Notes: generated by a model not told the origin, from the sequence alone. 64,000 bases of DNA from Macrotrachela quadricornifera (GCA_022393335.1 JAJEKB010001077.1:213015-277014), one strand, 5' to 3'; counted from the first letter of the stretch, positions 14,405 through 25,957 are shown. A program made the numbers and translations.

Positions 14405-14567
14405 AAAAAAATTTTTTTTTTTGTTTCTTTTTGTATATGTGAGATTTTATTTCTCAAAAGAAAAAATTTTGAAAAACAAAAAAAAGAAAAAAATACAATG
14501 ATATTTCTTTTGTATAAAACAGATTTGATATCAAATTGACGGAAAAAAAAATACAGATTATTGATTT

Positions 14568-16689
14568 TTATGTAGACGATGAACGTCCAAGTAATTCATC
14601 ACTAACATCAATTATATGTATTGCATATGGATTAAATGGTGATGATGATGTTTTATTAGTTTTTAATTTTAACATTTCTTCACGAAGTTTAGCTAATAAA
14701 GCATGATTTGGTTCATTCTTTTTTGCACCACGTACTATATCAGCTAATTCATCATCAACACGAACACGTTTATATGTATCAGCATTTTTTTCATATAATC
14801 GAATTAATGAACCGTATCTATGTAGATGTGGATGAAGTTTTTTTAATAATTTTTGTGCAGCTAAAATAGAAAATATTCTATTAAGAAATATTATTCAATA
14901 TAATATGATTTCAATAAATTTTATATTATACATTACTAAAAATCTCTACTATTTTATATACAAAAATGTATAAGATGTTATTATTATAGAATATATTATA
15001 CCTAAATTTTTTGCATGAGCTTTATCTTTTGCTTGAGCTTCTTCTTTATGTTCACTTCCAATTTCTAATGTTATATGAGTAAACATTGGCTTTTTTGTCA
15101 TTGTTAATTTAATATTTGATTCACCACGTGTTAATGCATTGTAAGTTAAACTTTTTTCAAGCATCTGATATGGTGTTGGTTTTCCAAGTGTAACACAAAC
15201 ATCATAAATATTTGCATCTGTTATACTATATTCATCAAGTAATGTACTATTAATTTGTTCTTCATTTAAATCATTATTATTAATAGTAGTAGTAGTAGTA
15301 GTATTATTATCATTATTATTTACAATAGAAGGTGATTCATCATCATCAATACAACCTTCTTCATCAACAGATTTTTCTTCATTCGATGGTTCTTTATTTT
15401 CTGTTTGTTGTTGTTGTTGCTGTTGTTGTTGTTGTTCTTGTAATTTTTTATACTGTGGTAGAAGAATAAGAAGTGATTCTTCTGTTGCATTTAATTTTGC
15501 TGTACGTTTATTACGACCGATACCTGTGCCATGAACAATATCACCAACAAGTACACGACAACCAAATGGTGAATTTGATACATCTGTTGTAAACCAATCA
15601 TAACGAACAGATGCTTTCATACGTTTAAGTGCATATTCTTGTAAAAGTGCAATTGGATTTTTACTTGGATATAAATCAATAGTTACTTTTTTATTATTTA
15701 TATTTGTTGATTCTGTTGTTGTTGATGTAGTAGATGATTTAAGAGATGGTTGTGGTGGATTATCTGTTGTTCTAAGTGTAGCTGATACAACAACAGATTG
15801 ATCATTTGATGATAATGGTTGAAGTTCAATAATTTGTGCATCAGCTGGTGTATTCATTTCACGACGTTTCATTTGTGCTTGACGAATATATTTCCATTTA
15901 TCACCAAGTGATGGAAAAAATTTAAATTCACGTTGTTCAAATGCAAATCGACGTTGACAATACGAACGTAATTCATCAGATGTTAATGTACTATAACGAA
16001 GTGTATCATCTAATGTTGAATTTGTTAAAATTTGTAATGATACTGGTAATTGTTGTGGTTTTGTAGGACGTGTTGATGATGAACAAGTAGAAGGTGTTTC
16101 AATGTTCATTTGAATAAAAGAAGAGAGTGAAGATTCATCAAGATTTGTGATTGTTGATGGACGAGGAGAAGATATTTCACCTTTAAATTTAATTTAGAAC
16201 AAAAAAAATTTTTTTATAAAGAATTATTTTACCTTCTTCAATATCATCTTCACTACGTTTTCGTTTTCTATCTGATGATACAGTTGAATTTTCTTGTTGT
16301 GCCGTTTTAAACGGGCATTTTGATTCATCATTGATGTTGGATGATTCTTCCGTTTCATTTTGTTCATTTTGTAATCGTTTCATATATAAACAAGGTATAG
16401 AAGCAACTGGTATTAAATGATGACGAACACTTATTGAACCGAGAAAATATGGACGTGATAATGTTACAACCCGTGTTTGTTTATGAAAATATATAGGAAA
16501 TCCGCTAGTATGAAATACTTCGCACCAACCATCAGGTAAACTGTGTTTATTTTTATCTTGTGAATAACCTTTAACTGTCCATCGATGATAAATTTTTGGT
16601 TGTCCTGATGATTGTTGGGTTTGAGACGTATCCGTGGATTTATCCATCACGGTTTCGTCCATTGAATCTTCTAAATCATCACCTTCCAT
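14568..16689 (-). CDS. DGCR8: DGCR8/Pasha, Microprocessor RNA-binding subunit
   Basis: Exons 16689-16233, 16180-15002 and 14860-14568 give 642 residues. DGCR8 pairs with Drosha in the nucleus to recognise and crop primary microRNAs. The heme-binding/dimerisation (WW-like) region is clear: LPDGWCEVFHTSGFPIYFHK, then SRPYFLG and IPCL. Cys100 of IPCL matches the heme-ligand cysteine of human DGCR8. Two double-stranded RNA-binding domains follow (first with NPIALLQEYALKRMK and GTGIGRNKRTAK, second with TPYQMLEKSL and AQAKDKAHAKNLAAQKLL). The C-terminal helix, the Drosha-binding part, reads LHPHLHRYGSLIRLYEK and ANHALLAKLREEM-like sequence. The long N-terminal extension of vertebrate DGCR8 is missing. 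A CAA-type glutamine run and Asn/Thr runs sit between the dsRBDs. A polypyrimidine-AG lies one base before the chosen ATG. Confidence 0.95.
15405..15436 (-). repeat. CAA/CAG polyglutamine tract in DGCR8
   Basis: About eleven Gln codons, nearly all CAA on the minus strand, in the linker between the two dsRBDs, followed downstream by Thr- and Asn-rich runs. Confidence 0.9.
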
Positions 16690-16811
16690 TCTATAATGAA
16701 CAAAAAAAAAGAAATAATTAAAAATCAATCAATGAATTTCTTCATATAAATCTTCTTGTTTATTATCCAAAAAAAAACAAAAAAGCAATAAAGGTTAAGT
16801 AAATTAATCAT

Positions 16812-17748
16812 TTATTTTTTGCAGTTTCCACAACTGCCAGTACAAGTATTCGATGATTTTGCTTCACATTCGGGATTATCTGCTTCCTTTTGTTGTTTTT
16901 TTTCCCATTCATCAGGTGTATAAGTCTTTTGACTGAATGCATGAATTTTTGTCATTTCATCTTTGAATAAATCACTTACTAATCTATAAATATAAAAAAG
17001 AAGAAAAAAAAAATTAAATTTACCTTTTCTTTTTATTCAAATTTGTCAACATACCGTTGTCTTGCAAGTAATTGTTTACCTTCAAATTTTTTTGATACAA
17101 TTACTGTATCAAATTTTAAACCACAACCACTTGAACAATCTTCAACATTCTAAAAAAAAAAAGGCGATCAACAATTTACTAGATTCGTATTTGTATTGTT
17201 TTTGTGATCATGACTTTAGTGTCTGTTGTAATATTAAAAACTGATCTTTATACATCCAAATAGTCTGCACTTCAATATAAGTTAGTTAATAATCAAAAGT
17301 AAGAAAAAGAAATCAGGATCATTCGTTTTTTAAATCTGTTTTCAATTCGATATCTTCTCTGTTTCTCAGCACATCTGTAACGCAGTGATCAAAAATGAAA
17401 ACGTATAATGATAAGTAATCAATATTCTTTGAATAGCATTCTTTAATTTACAGACAAATATTCTTATAATTATATGATGAATCACATTTAAACATTTATA
17501 CTTAATGAAAAGTAGAAACAAAGATATTGAACAGTTCCTATGTCATATTTCGATGTTATCTTTAAAGTACTTATATTCTATGCTTTAGTGATTAACATAG
17601 TTTGACTGTTTATTACAAACTAAAGACTATGTTTATCTATTTTAAATATAATGAGTTTCTTCAGAAAAAAAAATGTTTTTCTTACCAAATAAGTTGGTTC
17701 AAATTCATCTCGTAATCTTTTTTCAATATTATGTTTATTAATTTCCAT
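16812..17748 (-). CDS. BOLA2: BolA-like protein 2 with cysteine-rich tail
   Basis: Exons 17748-17686, 17149-17055 and 16983-16812 encode about 108 residues. BOLA2 works with monothiol glutaredoxin 3 in cytosolic [2Fe-2S] cluster transfer. The BolA fold is recognisable from HNIEKRLRDEFEP, SSGCGLKFDTVIVSKKFEG, LLARQRLV and IHAFSQKTYTPDEW, with the conserved Cys of the SGCG loop and the invariant His of IHAF present as potential cluster ligands. After the usual end of the family the protein continues about 28 residues with four Cys in the spacing C-x7-C-x3-C-x2-C. Intron 1 is 536 nt. A TTTCAG acceptor lies 5 nt before the ATG. The stop is 122 nt upstream of the DGCR8 start on the same strand. 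Confidence 0.93.
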
Positions 17749-17986
17749 TTTATCTGAAATAAATGAAATAGAATTTAAATCTGTCAAAAACAAATAGCAG
17801 AGATTAAAAAAAAAAATGAATCGATTGATGTTAATCTTTTTCATAAAATTTAAAAGGAACAATCAGATTAATAACTACAACAGAATACATACTGATGTAT
17901 TGCGTTATTAATACTTCATCAAAACATCCTTTTCATATTTATAAAGAAAAACAATAAATCGATAAAACAAAAACATTTTTTTAAAA

Positions 17987-18040
17987 ATCTCTTATGATAA
18001 ATTTTATCAAAAACAAATCATGCCAGTTATTTGTTAATGA
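17987..18040 (-). promoter_or_regulatory. candidate SECIS element in SPS 3' UTR
   Basis: Right after the stop of the selenophosphate synthetase the transcript reads ATGA (18021-18018), 12 nt, AAAA, then a strand that can pair back in part (TTTTTGAT with ATCATAAGA), then GAGA (17991-17988). Order and spacing resemble the SECIS core (5' ATGA, apical AA, 3' GA). The helix is weak, AT-rich and has mismatches, and an alternative perfect TGATAA/TTATCA hairpin would close the apical loop. A second hairpin at 17893-17921 lacks the quartet. Confidence 0.3.
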
Positions 18041-18045
18041 TTAAT

Positions 18046-19493
18046 CTACCATAATTCTCCTTCAGTATCTTGCGTTGGAACTTCAATAATTCGTGGTTTC
18101 TCAGTAATCATTGCTGTTCGATCACCTTTTTCTACTACACCAATAATCCATGCTTGATAACCTTCTTGTGCTTGAATATCTTTACAATAAGCAGCTGCAT
18201 TTTCACGCGGTAAAACTACAAGTAAACCACCGGATGTTTCAGCACTTCTACCTTGTAATAAACCAAATGCATTATTACAAGTTATACTTATTGTAGCCAT
18301 TTTAGCAATAATTGGTAAATTATGTATAACAAATGAAACTTCATTTTTTTGATGTCTAGCTAAATTTTGAGCATGACCTAATAGACCAAAACCAGTTACA
18401 TCTGTACATGCATGAGCATCATATTTATGCAAAAGTGATCCACCTTAAATAAAAATATTGAATTAAAATAATTAATTCTTTAATAAAAGATATCTACCAA
18501 TTTTATTTAATCTAGTCATAGAATCCGTAGCACGTTGATATGCTTTTCGAACATCATCTTCAGTTACTACTGATTTAATACGATCCCATCGATCTGGTTT
18601 TTCAAGCCATTGATGAGCATTGGCAGCAACCTTAAGATAATCAAAGAAATGCTTTTTTATATTAATAAATGTAAAAAACAAACTTGTGTGCCTAATGGCT
18701 TTGTTAATATTAATACATCACCAACAACAGCATTATCTGGAATGATTATTTCATTTTTTGTACATACGGAAGTAGCTACACCACCGATAATTAACCAAGG
18801 ATTAATTGATGTTTGTCCACCTTGGATACTTGTACCGGCTTTTTCAGCACAATTCTATTAGATAAAACTTTAAAATTTCTGTATTCTATGAAAAATTTTA
18901 TTACTTTAAATCCTTGAATCATCAATGGCATAATAATATCACGTTCTCTGTCGGACATTTTATTGCTTGTGCTTAATATCATTAACATATTATCGATTTC
19001 AGTAACACCCATTGCATAAATATCACTTAATACATTTGCACATGCAATTTTTCCCTAGTTTAAAAAAAATATATATAATAAAAACATATAAATTATTCTA
19101 TTAAATATTTACCATTTCATATGGATCTTCAACAAGTGGATAAAAAAAATCTGTTGATTGTACTAAAAAAAGTTCACCATGACGTAACGGAAGAACACAT
19201 GAATCAAGGCCAATTCCTACGGATATTCATTATAAATGAATTCATTTTACTAAATATTCAATTAACATACCAACCACCGGCGTTAATTTTGATTCTGGCA
19301 TGTGTGCGGGTTGGTTTCTGGAATTGTCCCCGGCATCGTTATTGTTTTTATCTAAAGATTGAAATCCCTCGAGCAGACGATGCAACACATCTCGAGGAAC
19401 TTTACAACCTCATCCTTTAAGATCGGATATGTTCGTTAAACGAAAATCAGCCGATAAATTATAATCCAATGGATTAAAATATTTTCTACTCAT
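18046..19493 (-). CDS. SEPHS2: selenophosphate synthetase, Sec (UGA) form
   Basis: Exons 19493-19271, 19216-19113, 19054-18905, 18854-18684, 18630-18498 and 18443-18046 join in frame to 393 codons including the stop. The enzyme makes selenophosphate from selenide and ATP for selenocysteine synthesis. The N-terminal active-site loop reads LKG-(TGA)-GCKVPRDVL: the TGA at 19412-19410 takes the place of the catalytic Sec/Cys of SPS2, next to the conserved GCK lysine. Family landmarks follow in order: [81 protein letters not shown] and [13 protein letters not shown]. No other in-frame stop occurs. I read it as a selenoprotein rather than a pseudogene because the rest of the frame is intact. TTGTAG lies 7 nt before the ATG. 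Confidence 0.93.
19410..19412 (-). other. in-frame TGA, probable selenocysteine codon
   Basis: Codon between GGA and GGT-TGT-AAA in exon 1 of the selenophosphate synthetase, at the position that is Sec or Cys in active SPS enzymes and Thr in human SEPHS1. Confidence 0.85.
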
Positions 19494-19660
19494 TTTAAAT
19501 CTACAAGACCAACAAAAAAAAAAAGAAAACGAAGAATATTTAAACTATACAAATAAAAAAAACGAAAGAAAAGAAGATAAACGATTAATCTTCAGTATTG
19601 GCACAACAAAAGAAAAGAACAAGAAAATGCATTACAATACAACAACTGGATTAATTTTAT

Positions 19661-20045
19661 TTAAAAGAATAGTTGTCGTGCATCTGCCGGACTTTGTTCT
19701 AAAAGAAAAAAGATTAAATTAAAAATTGAATATTTCAAATAAAATTATAAAATTAACCTAAAGGACAATATGGACATTTAAGTTTATTTTGTATAGATAA
19801 TTTATTCAGTGCATCTTTTGATATAACATGACCACAAACAAGTTTCATTGGTGGATTTTGATCTGTTGTTTGTTGTCGAAGAATTGGACAAGCAAATACA
19901 CTGTGATATCGATGTTCTTGACCAACATCTATTTCTATTGGTAATTCATCTTTCGATAATATATGACACACTTGAGTATTTTGCATTGCATTTACTATAC
20001 TAAAACAAATATTTATATTTAATCCTATACTTATAATATCGATCC

Positions 20046-20076
<31 letters not shown>

Positions 20077-21426
20077 GAGGTTTAGCTGAGATTAGAGATG
20101 TTATAGAATATTGATAGATTAAATCAATGACTTTATCGAGATCAACAATACATTATCGTAATATAATGCCATTTTGACATCACAAAGTCATAGAAGCCTT
20201 ATTTCAAAATATTGGTTAATTCTATTATTGTGGTTTTCTTCTGAAAACAAATTTGATTGTCACATTGAATTATTTGTCAATATTTTATAAAACGTAAAAA
20301 AACGATTGACTAGTTCTAGTCGTTTTCCAATTTAGTATAGTTTCTGGTTACATCTAATACATAAAAAATACAATATATACGTTATTATATGATTTTATTA
20401 TTCATTTTGAATTTATTAAAGAATTTATCCTTGAAAGCAAAGGTCATGTCTACATCTGAACTATCACAACAATTATTTTCTCAATAAAGACATGTTACTT
20501 TATTATCCATAATATATTATCTCTAAATTTCATATTTACCTCATTAGAGCAGGTAATGCTTGAAAGCCAGTTTTCATTACAACATAAAGTGGACTATCTT
20601 GTGCAAGTCCAACTTGTTGAAATGCTTGTTGCATAAATAATTCTGATAATTGTAACCAAAGATGTGGTTCTAGTAAATATTTATATGGTGATTTTATTAA
20701 ATCTCTTTGAGCAAAAACTAATGCACCCATTAATTCATTAACAGCTTGTTCACATTGACCATTTATAATGGAATATTGTCTTAAATTTGACATATAAGTT
20801 TTAGCTTCATTAAAATTTCCCATTTGTAATAATTGTACAAAACGCATTCTATGTAAATGAAATTCTAATAAACTTCCTGTTTTATTTAATTCATTTCGAT
20901 TTTGTTTACACCATTCAAGTGCTGGTAATAAATTTTTTTCACGTAAATTTTCTAAAATCATATTAATTTCTTCTAAAAAATTTTTTTCTACATTAAATAA
21001 ATCATTATCATTTAAATTTGTTTCTTCAATTAATTTTTGTGCTATTGACATACGTCCTTGTCTATAAAGATCTTCACATATAATCATATAAATTAATTTT
21101 AATTTTTCAGGTTTATTAAATAATTCAAATATTGGAACATTACCAAAATCTGATTGAAAACATTTATCAATTGTTTTACCTATTTTTGATATTGAACCAT
21201 GTAAATCTTTATGTTTATCACTATACTGTTTTGCTAATGGTTTTATTGTATCACGAATATTTGTTTTTATTAGTTGATTATCAGTTGCATTTGAAATCAT
21301 AGTTTGAATTTGTTCAATAACATTATCAAGATTAGTTTCAATATTTTTATAATATTCTTCAACGGATTCAATAGCTTTATCAACATCTTTTTCAACAAAA
21401 TTTAACATATTATTCGTAGTAGACAT
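19661..21426 (-). CDS. RMND5A: RMND5A-like E3 subunit of CTLH/GID ubiquitin ligase
   Basis: Exons 21426-20540, 19999-19758 and 19698-19661 give 388 residues, close to the 391 of human RMND5A. Together with MAEA it forms the catalytic RING pair of the CTLH (GID) complex. The N-terminal half is helical. A LisH-like segment ([20 protein letters not shown]) leads into CTLH ([23 protein letters not shown]) and CRA regions. The C-terminal RING-like domain holds [26 protein letters not shown] and LKCPYCPL. This is the RMND5 type, in which some RING zinc ligands are replaced, so the missing cysteines are normal for the family. The protein ends [11 protein letters not shown], matching the conserved C-terminus. 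Intron 1 is 540 nt and contains a TA microsatellite. Confidence 0.95.
20046..20073. repeat. (TA)n microsatellite in RMND5A intron 1
   Basis: About 28 bp of alternating T/A. Confidence 0.85.
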
Positions 21427-22073
21427 TTATTTTCAAGTATATTTAAATTATAGAAGATAAATGACGATTCGAATAGAATATTTGTGTAAGACAGACATGT
21501 ATATGAAATAAGTAACTAATCAAAATTTACTAGTGAGAGACATCTATAGGAAAATAAAAAATATGAAAAAAGAATATTCAAAATTTTAAAAAATAATTAT
21601 TGAAACGAAGAAAATGATTTTTCATAGACGCAAAATATTATTTTTAAAACAATAAGAGTTTCTTTGTTTAAGCGGGATATATGATTCATTGATCAAAGAC
21701 AAAGAATCGAATTATAATTATATTGAACACCATTGTTCAAATTAAAGTTCATTTTGCAGGTCACACCTTTTTTTGTTTCATCGAACACCTATTCAAATTC
21801 AGGAAAAGAGATACATTCTTAGATCAGCCAATTCAATTGTTTAATATTGATAATTTGAACTTACCTCATTCATTACTTCTCGTCATATAAGATGTAGATA
21901 CTAAATATCCTTTGTTTTATTCAAACGCAAAAAAAAAAATCTAGGTCATTAAATGTATGAATCTGATTATTGTGAAATATTGAGTTATGTTCTTTTATAA
22001 TATCTAATTAAACATAATTTTAGATTGCATTTGTTTTTCATTCCAACAGGCCGACACTAAACGTTGAAGAAAA
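21427..22073. promoter_or_regulatory. shared divergent promoter region of RMND5A and the EMI-like gene
   Basis: 647 bp between two divergent start codons, with no coding signal. It should hold both promoters. A TTCCAACAG acceptor-like site at about 22041-22049 suggests a 5' leader splice for the plus-strand gene. No TATA or other named element is claimed. Confidence 0.45.
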
Positions 22074-23176
22074 ATGTCGAGCCATATTGGTGATGAAAAT
22101 AATGATAGTTATAATGATTTTTTTAATCCACTTATATCAATCAATAATTGTCGAGATTCAGGTTATTTAACATTTACATCATCATGTACTACATCACCGG
22201 TTCGTTTGTCTCCATCCAATATTGTTCTTAATCAAATTGATTCTCCAATATCAGAACATGATATTCAATCTCCAATAAATGCTGCTATAAGAAAATTTGT
22301 TTCAACAATTGATTATCAACATTATATATCAACAAGAAAACATTTTGATATATTAACACAATTACAGCATCGTAATGCATATCATCTTATTGATAAAATT
22401 TTAAAAAATTTATCAAACAATGATTTATATTATTGTTCAAATGTATGTCGAAAATGGCATTTTATATTAAAAGATTATTATCGACGTAAACAAATAAAAA
22501 CTGTTAAACGTAATTTATTTAATATTAATAATAAAACACCAATAACAAAAACAAAATTAACAAGTACACCAATGCAAACAATAACTAATTTACTTGAAAC
22601 AAAATCAATAATACCATTTATTGTTGAAACAACAAATATAAATAATGAAAATATTCTTCCAAAAACACCATTACAACATATATCAACATCATCATCATCA
22701 GATAATAATATTCATCTTGCTGCTAGTACAATGACATATCGTTATGGATATTTAAAATATTTACATGGACCAACTGTACCTAAACGTTGTCCAATTTGTG
22801 CTTATGTTTCAATTGTTGATATTAATGATCAACATGGGTATGTTTTTAACAGATAATTTTACAATAATCTTTTATTTAATCAATCGTCTACGATATTTGT
22901 AATTAGAATAAATGTTAAAAAGAAAGAATAATCTATCAGACTTTAAATTATTCTATTATTAATTTATTTTATTACAATTTATATTTATATTTTAGCATTT
23001 GTACAAATCCATTATGTCGAAATAGTTTTTGTCAATGTTGTTCTGGTCCTTATCATCCATCAAGTCCATGTAAAACAACAACAGGTCCAATAAAATCTCC
23101 ATGGCGTCAACGACCTGCTATATCTCCTATATTTTCTAATAAAACACGAAGTAATTTACGACGATTATTGATATAA
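22074..23176 (+). CDS. FBXO43: EMI1/EMI2-like F-box and zinc-binding APC/C inhibitor
   Basis: Exons 22074-22837 and 22996-23176 give 314 residues. EMI proteins block the anaphase-promoting complex in interphase or meiosis. The N-terminal 90 residues are low-complexity and Ser-rich. An F-box-like segment follows (AYHLIDKILKNLSNNDLYYC, then SNVCRKW). The C-terminal zinc-binding region has the C-x2-C, C-x4-C, C-x2-C and H-x4-C spacing (KRCPICAYV, CTNPLCRNSFCQCCSGPYH, SSPC). The tail ends NLRRLLI, containing the LRRL motif that in EMI1, EMI2 and UBE2S docks on the APC/C. FBXO5 and FBXO43 cannot be separated here, so the symbol is tentative. The protein is shorter than the vertebrate forms. It is convergent with IFT74. 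Confidence 0.85.
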
Positions 23177-23561
23177 TAATAATAATGACAAATTTATTTA
23201 TTTATTTATTTATTTCTTAATAATAGTTTCGTTTTTTTTTTGGTTATGCTTTTCTTTTTTGTCTCCTATAAAATATACTGGTCATGTTTTAGCTTCTTCT
23301 TCATCTTTCCTTTTTTTTACTTTCTTGATAAGAGATAATGTCTTTTCGTTGATTGAATGTATATATTAAACAATTGTCATTTTTCTAAACCTGTGGAATA
23401 AAATGTCGTCATATTTGTCTGTGTTGATGTCGTATGAATTTCTTCTTTTTTTCTTTTTTTTAATATTATATATATATGGTATGTAGAAAAAAAAACTTTT
23501 TTTTGCTTGCCAATAAAAACAAATTGATACATTTAGAAGAAAAACAAACGAAAGTATTGTT
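23177..23561. other. convergent 3' region between EMI-like gene and IFT74
   Basis: Contains a TTTA tandem run near 23190-23215 and pyrimidine-rich sequence. It presumably holds both 3' UTRs. No gene seen. Confidence 0.5.
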
Positions 23562-25957
23562 TTAAGCAATTGGTGAATTTTGAAAACGTTGAATTAACCA
23601 ACGATTATGTGCTTGAACAAGTTCTAATGCTTGACGTTTAATTTGTTCATATTGACCTTGAACATTTTGAGATGCAAGTGATTCATCGAGAGTAAATAAT
23701 GTTTGAGATACACTCTGTAATTTTTTTTCAAGACCAACAAGCTAAAACAAAAAAATAAATGAGAGAAGAATTAAATAAAATATTTTATAAGAAGATTATT
23801 TCTATTACTTGTTGATGTGTTTCATTATCACGTAATTGTGTTTGTGCAGCTTCAAATTGTGATTGTAATGTTTGAATTTCAAATTTCGTAATTTGTCGTT
23901 GTTTTCCCATATTACTTTTATCAAATGCTAATTGTATCTTTCTTTTTTCAGCTTTTCTTTTTAAACCTTCTAAATCATTAAATTTTTCTAAATCTTCTTG
24001 CATTTTAGTATATTGTTTTTTTAATTGTTGAAGTTCTTCAGTTAATTTTTGATCAAGTGTTTCAACTTTAGCATAATCTTGTTTAACTTTTCGATGTTGT
24101 TCAGCTAATATAGCAAGTGTATCACTAGATTTTTTCTTTTCTGCTTCATGTTGATCAATATTTGTTTGTAATTGTGTATAATCATCACGTGTTAATACTT
24201 GATCACCTTTAACAAGTGTACGACTAATTAATGCTAATAAAGTTAAATTATTTTTTTGAATATTTTTAATATCATTTAAATATTGTTCACGTGTTTGTTC
24301 ATATGTTGTTGAAAATTCATCAATATGTTGTTCACGTTTTTTTAATTCAAGATATTTTTGTTTTGTATCATCATCAATTGCTGTTGCAGATTTTGTTTGT
24401 TGTTCAACTAATATTGCTGATTGTAAATCATCATTTTCATATGATTGTTTAAGATTTTCATTACGTTCACGTAATTCATTTATTTGTTTATCCATAGCTG
24501 CTATTTCTTGATTATCTTCTTTAACTTGTTGTGTTAATTTTTGACGTTCTTGTTCAGGTGTAAGAATACTTTTACTGTCATTTGTTAATTGTTCACGTTT
24601 TAATTCAAGTTCATAAATTTGTTCAACTAATGTTAAAGCTTCTTGTTTAATAACTGCACCTGACATTTGTTCACGCATTTTATTCATACGACCTTCAAGT
24701 GTAGAAATTTCATTTTGCATTGAATCCATTTGAGTTTGTAATTGATTTGATGTTGATTTTATTTTACTATAACGTTGTTTTAATTCAGGATTCTAAAAAA
24801 AGTAATAAGAAAATAATAATAGAAAACTAAATAATATTTACCATATTTTCTAAAACTCTTTCGGCTTTTTTCTTTTCATCAGCAAGATCACGTTCAAGTC
24901 GTTGAATTCGTTCTTCTTTTCTAAAGAATTATTATTTTTATATTAGCATTTTGATTTAAGAATTTTTTTTTTTTGTTACCTTTGTTTTTCAAGATAAATT
25001 TCATCAATAGTTGCTTCAACTTGATGATTATGTGCATCTAAATCTGCAATTTCTTTTTTTAATTCAGCTACTTCACCAGTTGTTTGTAATCGATCAATAA
25101 CCTATAGATAATAAAATTTATTTTAAAATAAGAATGAAGTTATTTTTAAAAAGAATTAATTCATACCATATTATAATCACCTAATTCATTACGTAAACTT
25201 TCAATTTGTTGTGATAAATCTTCAGCACTATAGAAAAATATAAATAATTTTATTTATTTATTTATTATTATTATTATTAATACGAACGCTTTGCTTAATG
25301 CAAAATATTGTTTATTATCTTCAGTAAATGAATCAGTTTCACGTTGTAATCGTTGAATTTCTGATTCAAGTTCAGATACTTTTGATCTAATAATAAATTA
25401 TATTGAAATTATTTTTGTAAAATTAAATAAACGAACTTTACCGAACAAGACCAACAAAATATGTTCGATCTTGTACTTGACGACCACCTAATCCTCCAGT
25501 ATTTTGAATACCACCTAATCCACCTCGAGTCATTGGTGCATCTTCAACTTTAATTCGCATATTTGAACCAAGTGGTCCACCTCGACTTACAGGACGTTGC
25601 TATCATGAAGAAAAAAAATTAAATCATAAAAATTAAATTAATAGTAAATTTTTACTCACTCCACTAGCTGTGGTCAAGCGAGTAGCCGTACCTATTGGAC
25701 GACCACTACTTGTGCCTGGTGCTAAATAAAGTAACAAGAAAATATTGTTCATTACATGTTTTAATAGTTCAAATTGTAATTGGAAAAATTTAAAACTCTG
25801 AAAATGTCGGAATTGTCATAATATAGATTAAGAAAATTGTACTATTTTGCATTCGATAGTATTGTAAAGAAGATTCATCTCATTGACAAATTTTTCATAT
25901 AATAATTATCTACAAACCTTGTGGATTTCTAGATGATGGTGGAATCGCACGCGACAT
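23562..25957 (-). CDS. IFT74: intraflagellar transport protein IFT74
   Basis: Nine exons: 25957-25918, 25721-25660, 25599-25442, 25386-25288, 25227-25167, 25101-24980, 24920-24842, 24792-23809 and 23741-23562, 594 residues (human about 600). IFT74 is a core IFT-B subunit that, with IFT81, binds tubulin and builds cilia. The first about 95 residues are basic and Gly/Arg/Thr-rich with GRPIGTATRL and QRPVSRGGPLGS repeats, as in the tubulin-tail-binding N-terminus of the family. Then DRTYFVGLVRSKVSELESE opens a coiled coil that runs to the end. The diagnostic KEDNQEIAAMDKQI and LELKKREQHIDEF segments are present. The last exon holds the conserved terminal helix ending NRWLIQRFQNSPIA. Confidence 0.95.
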
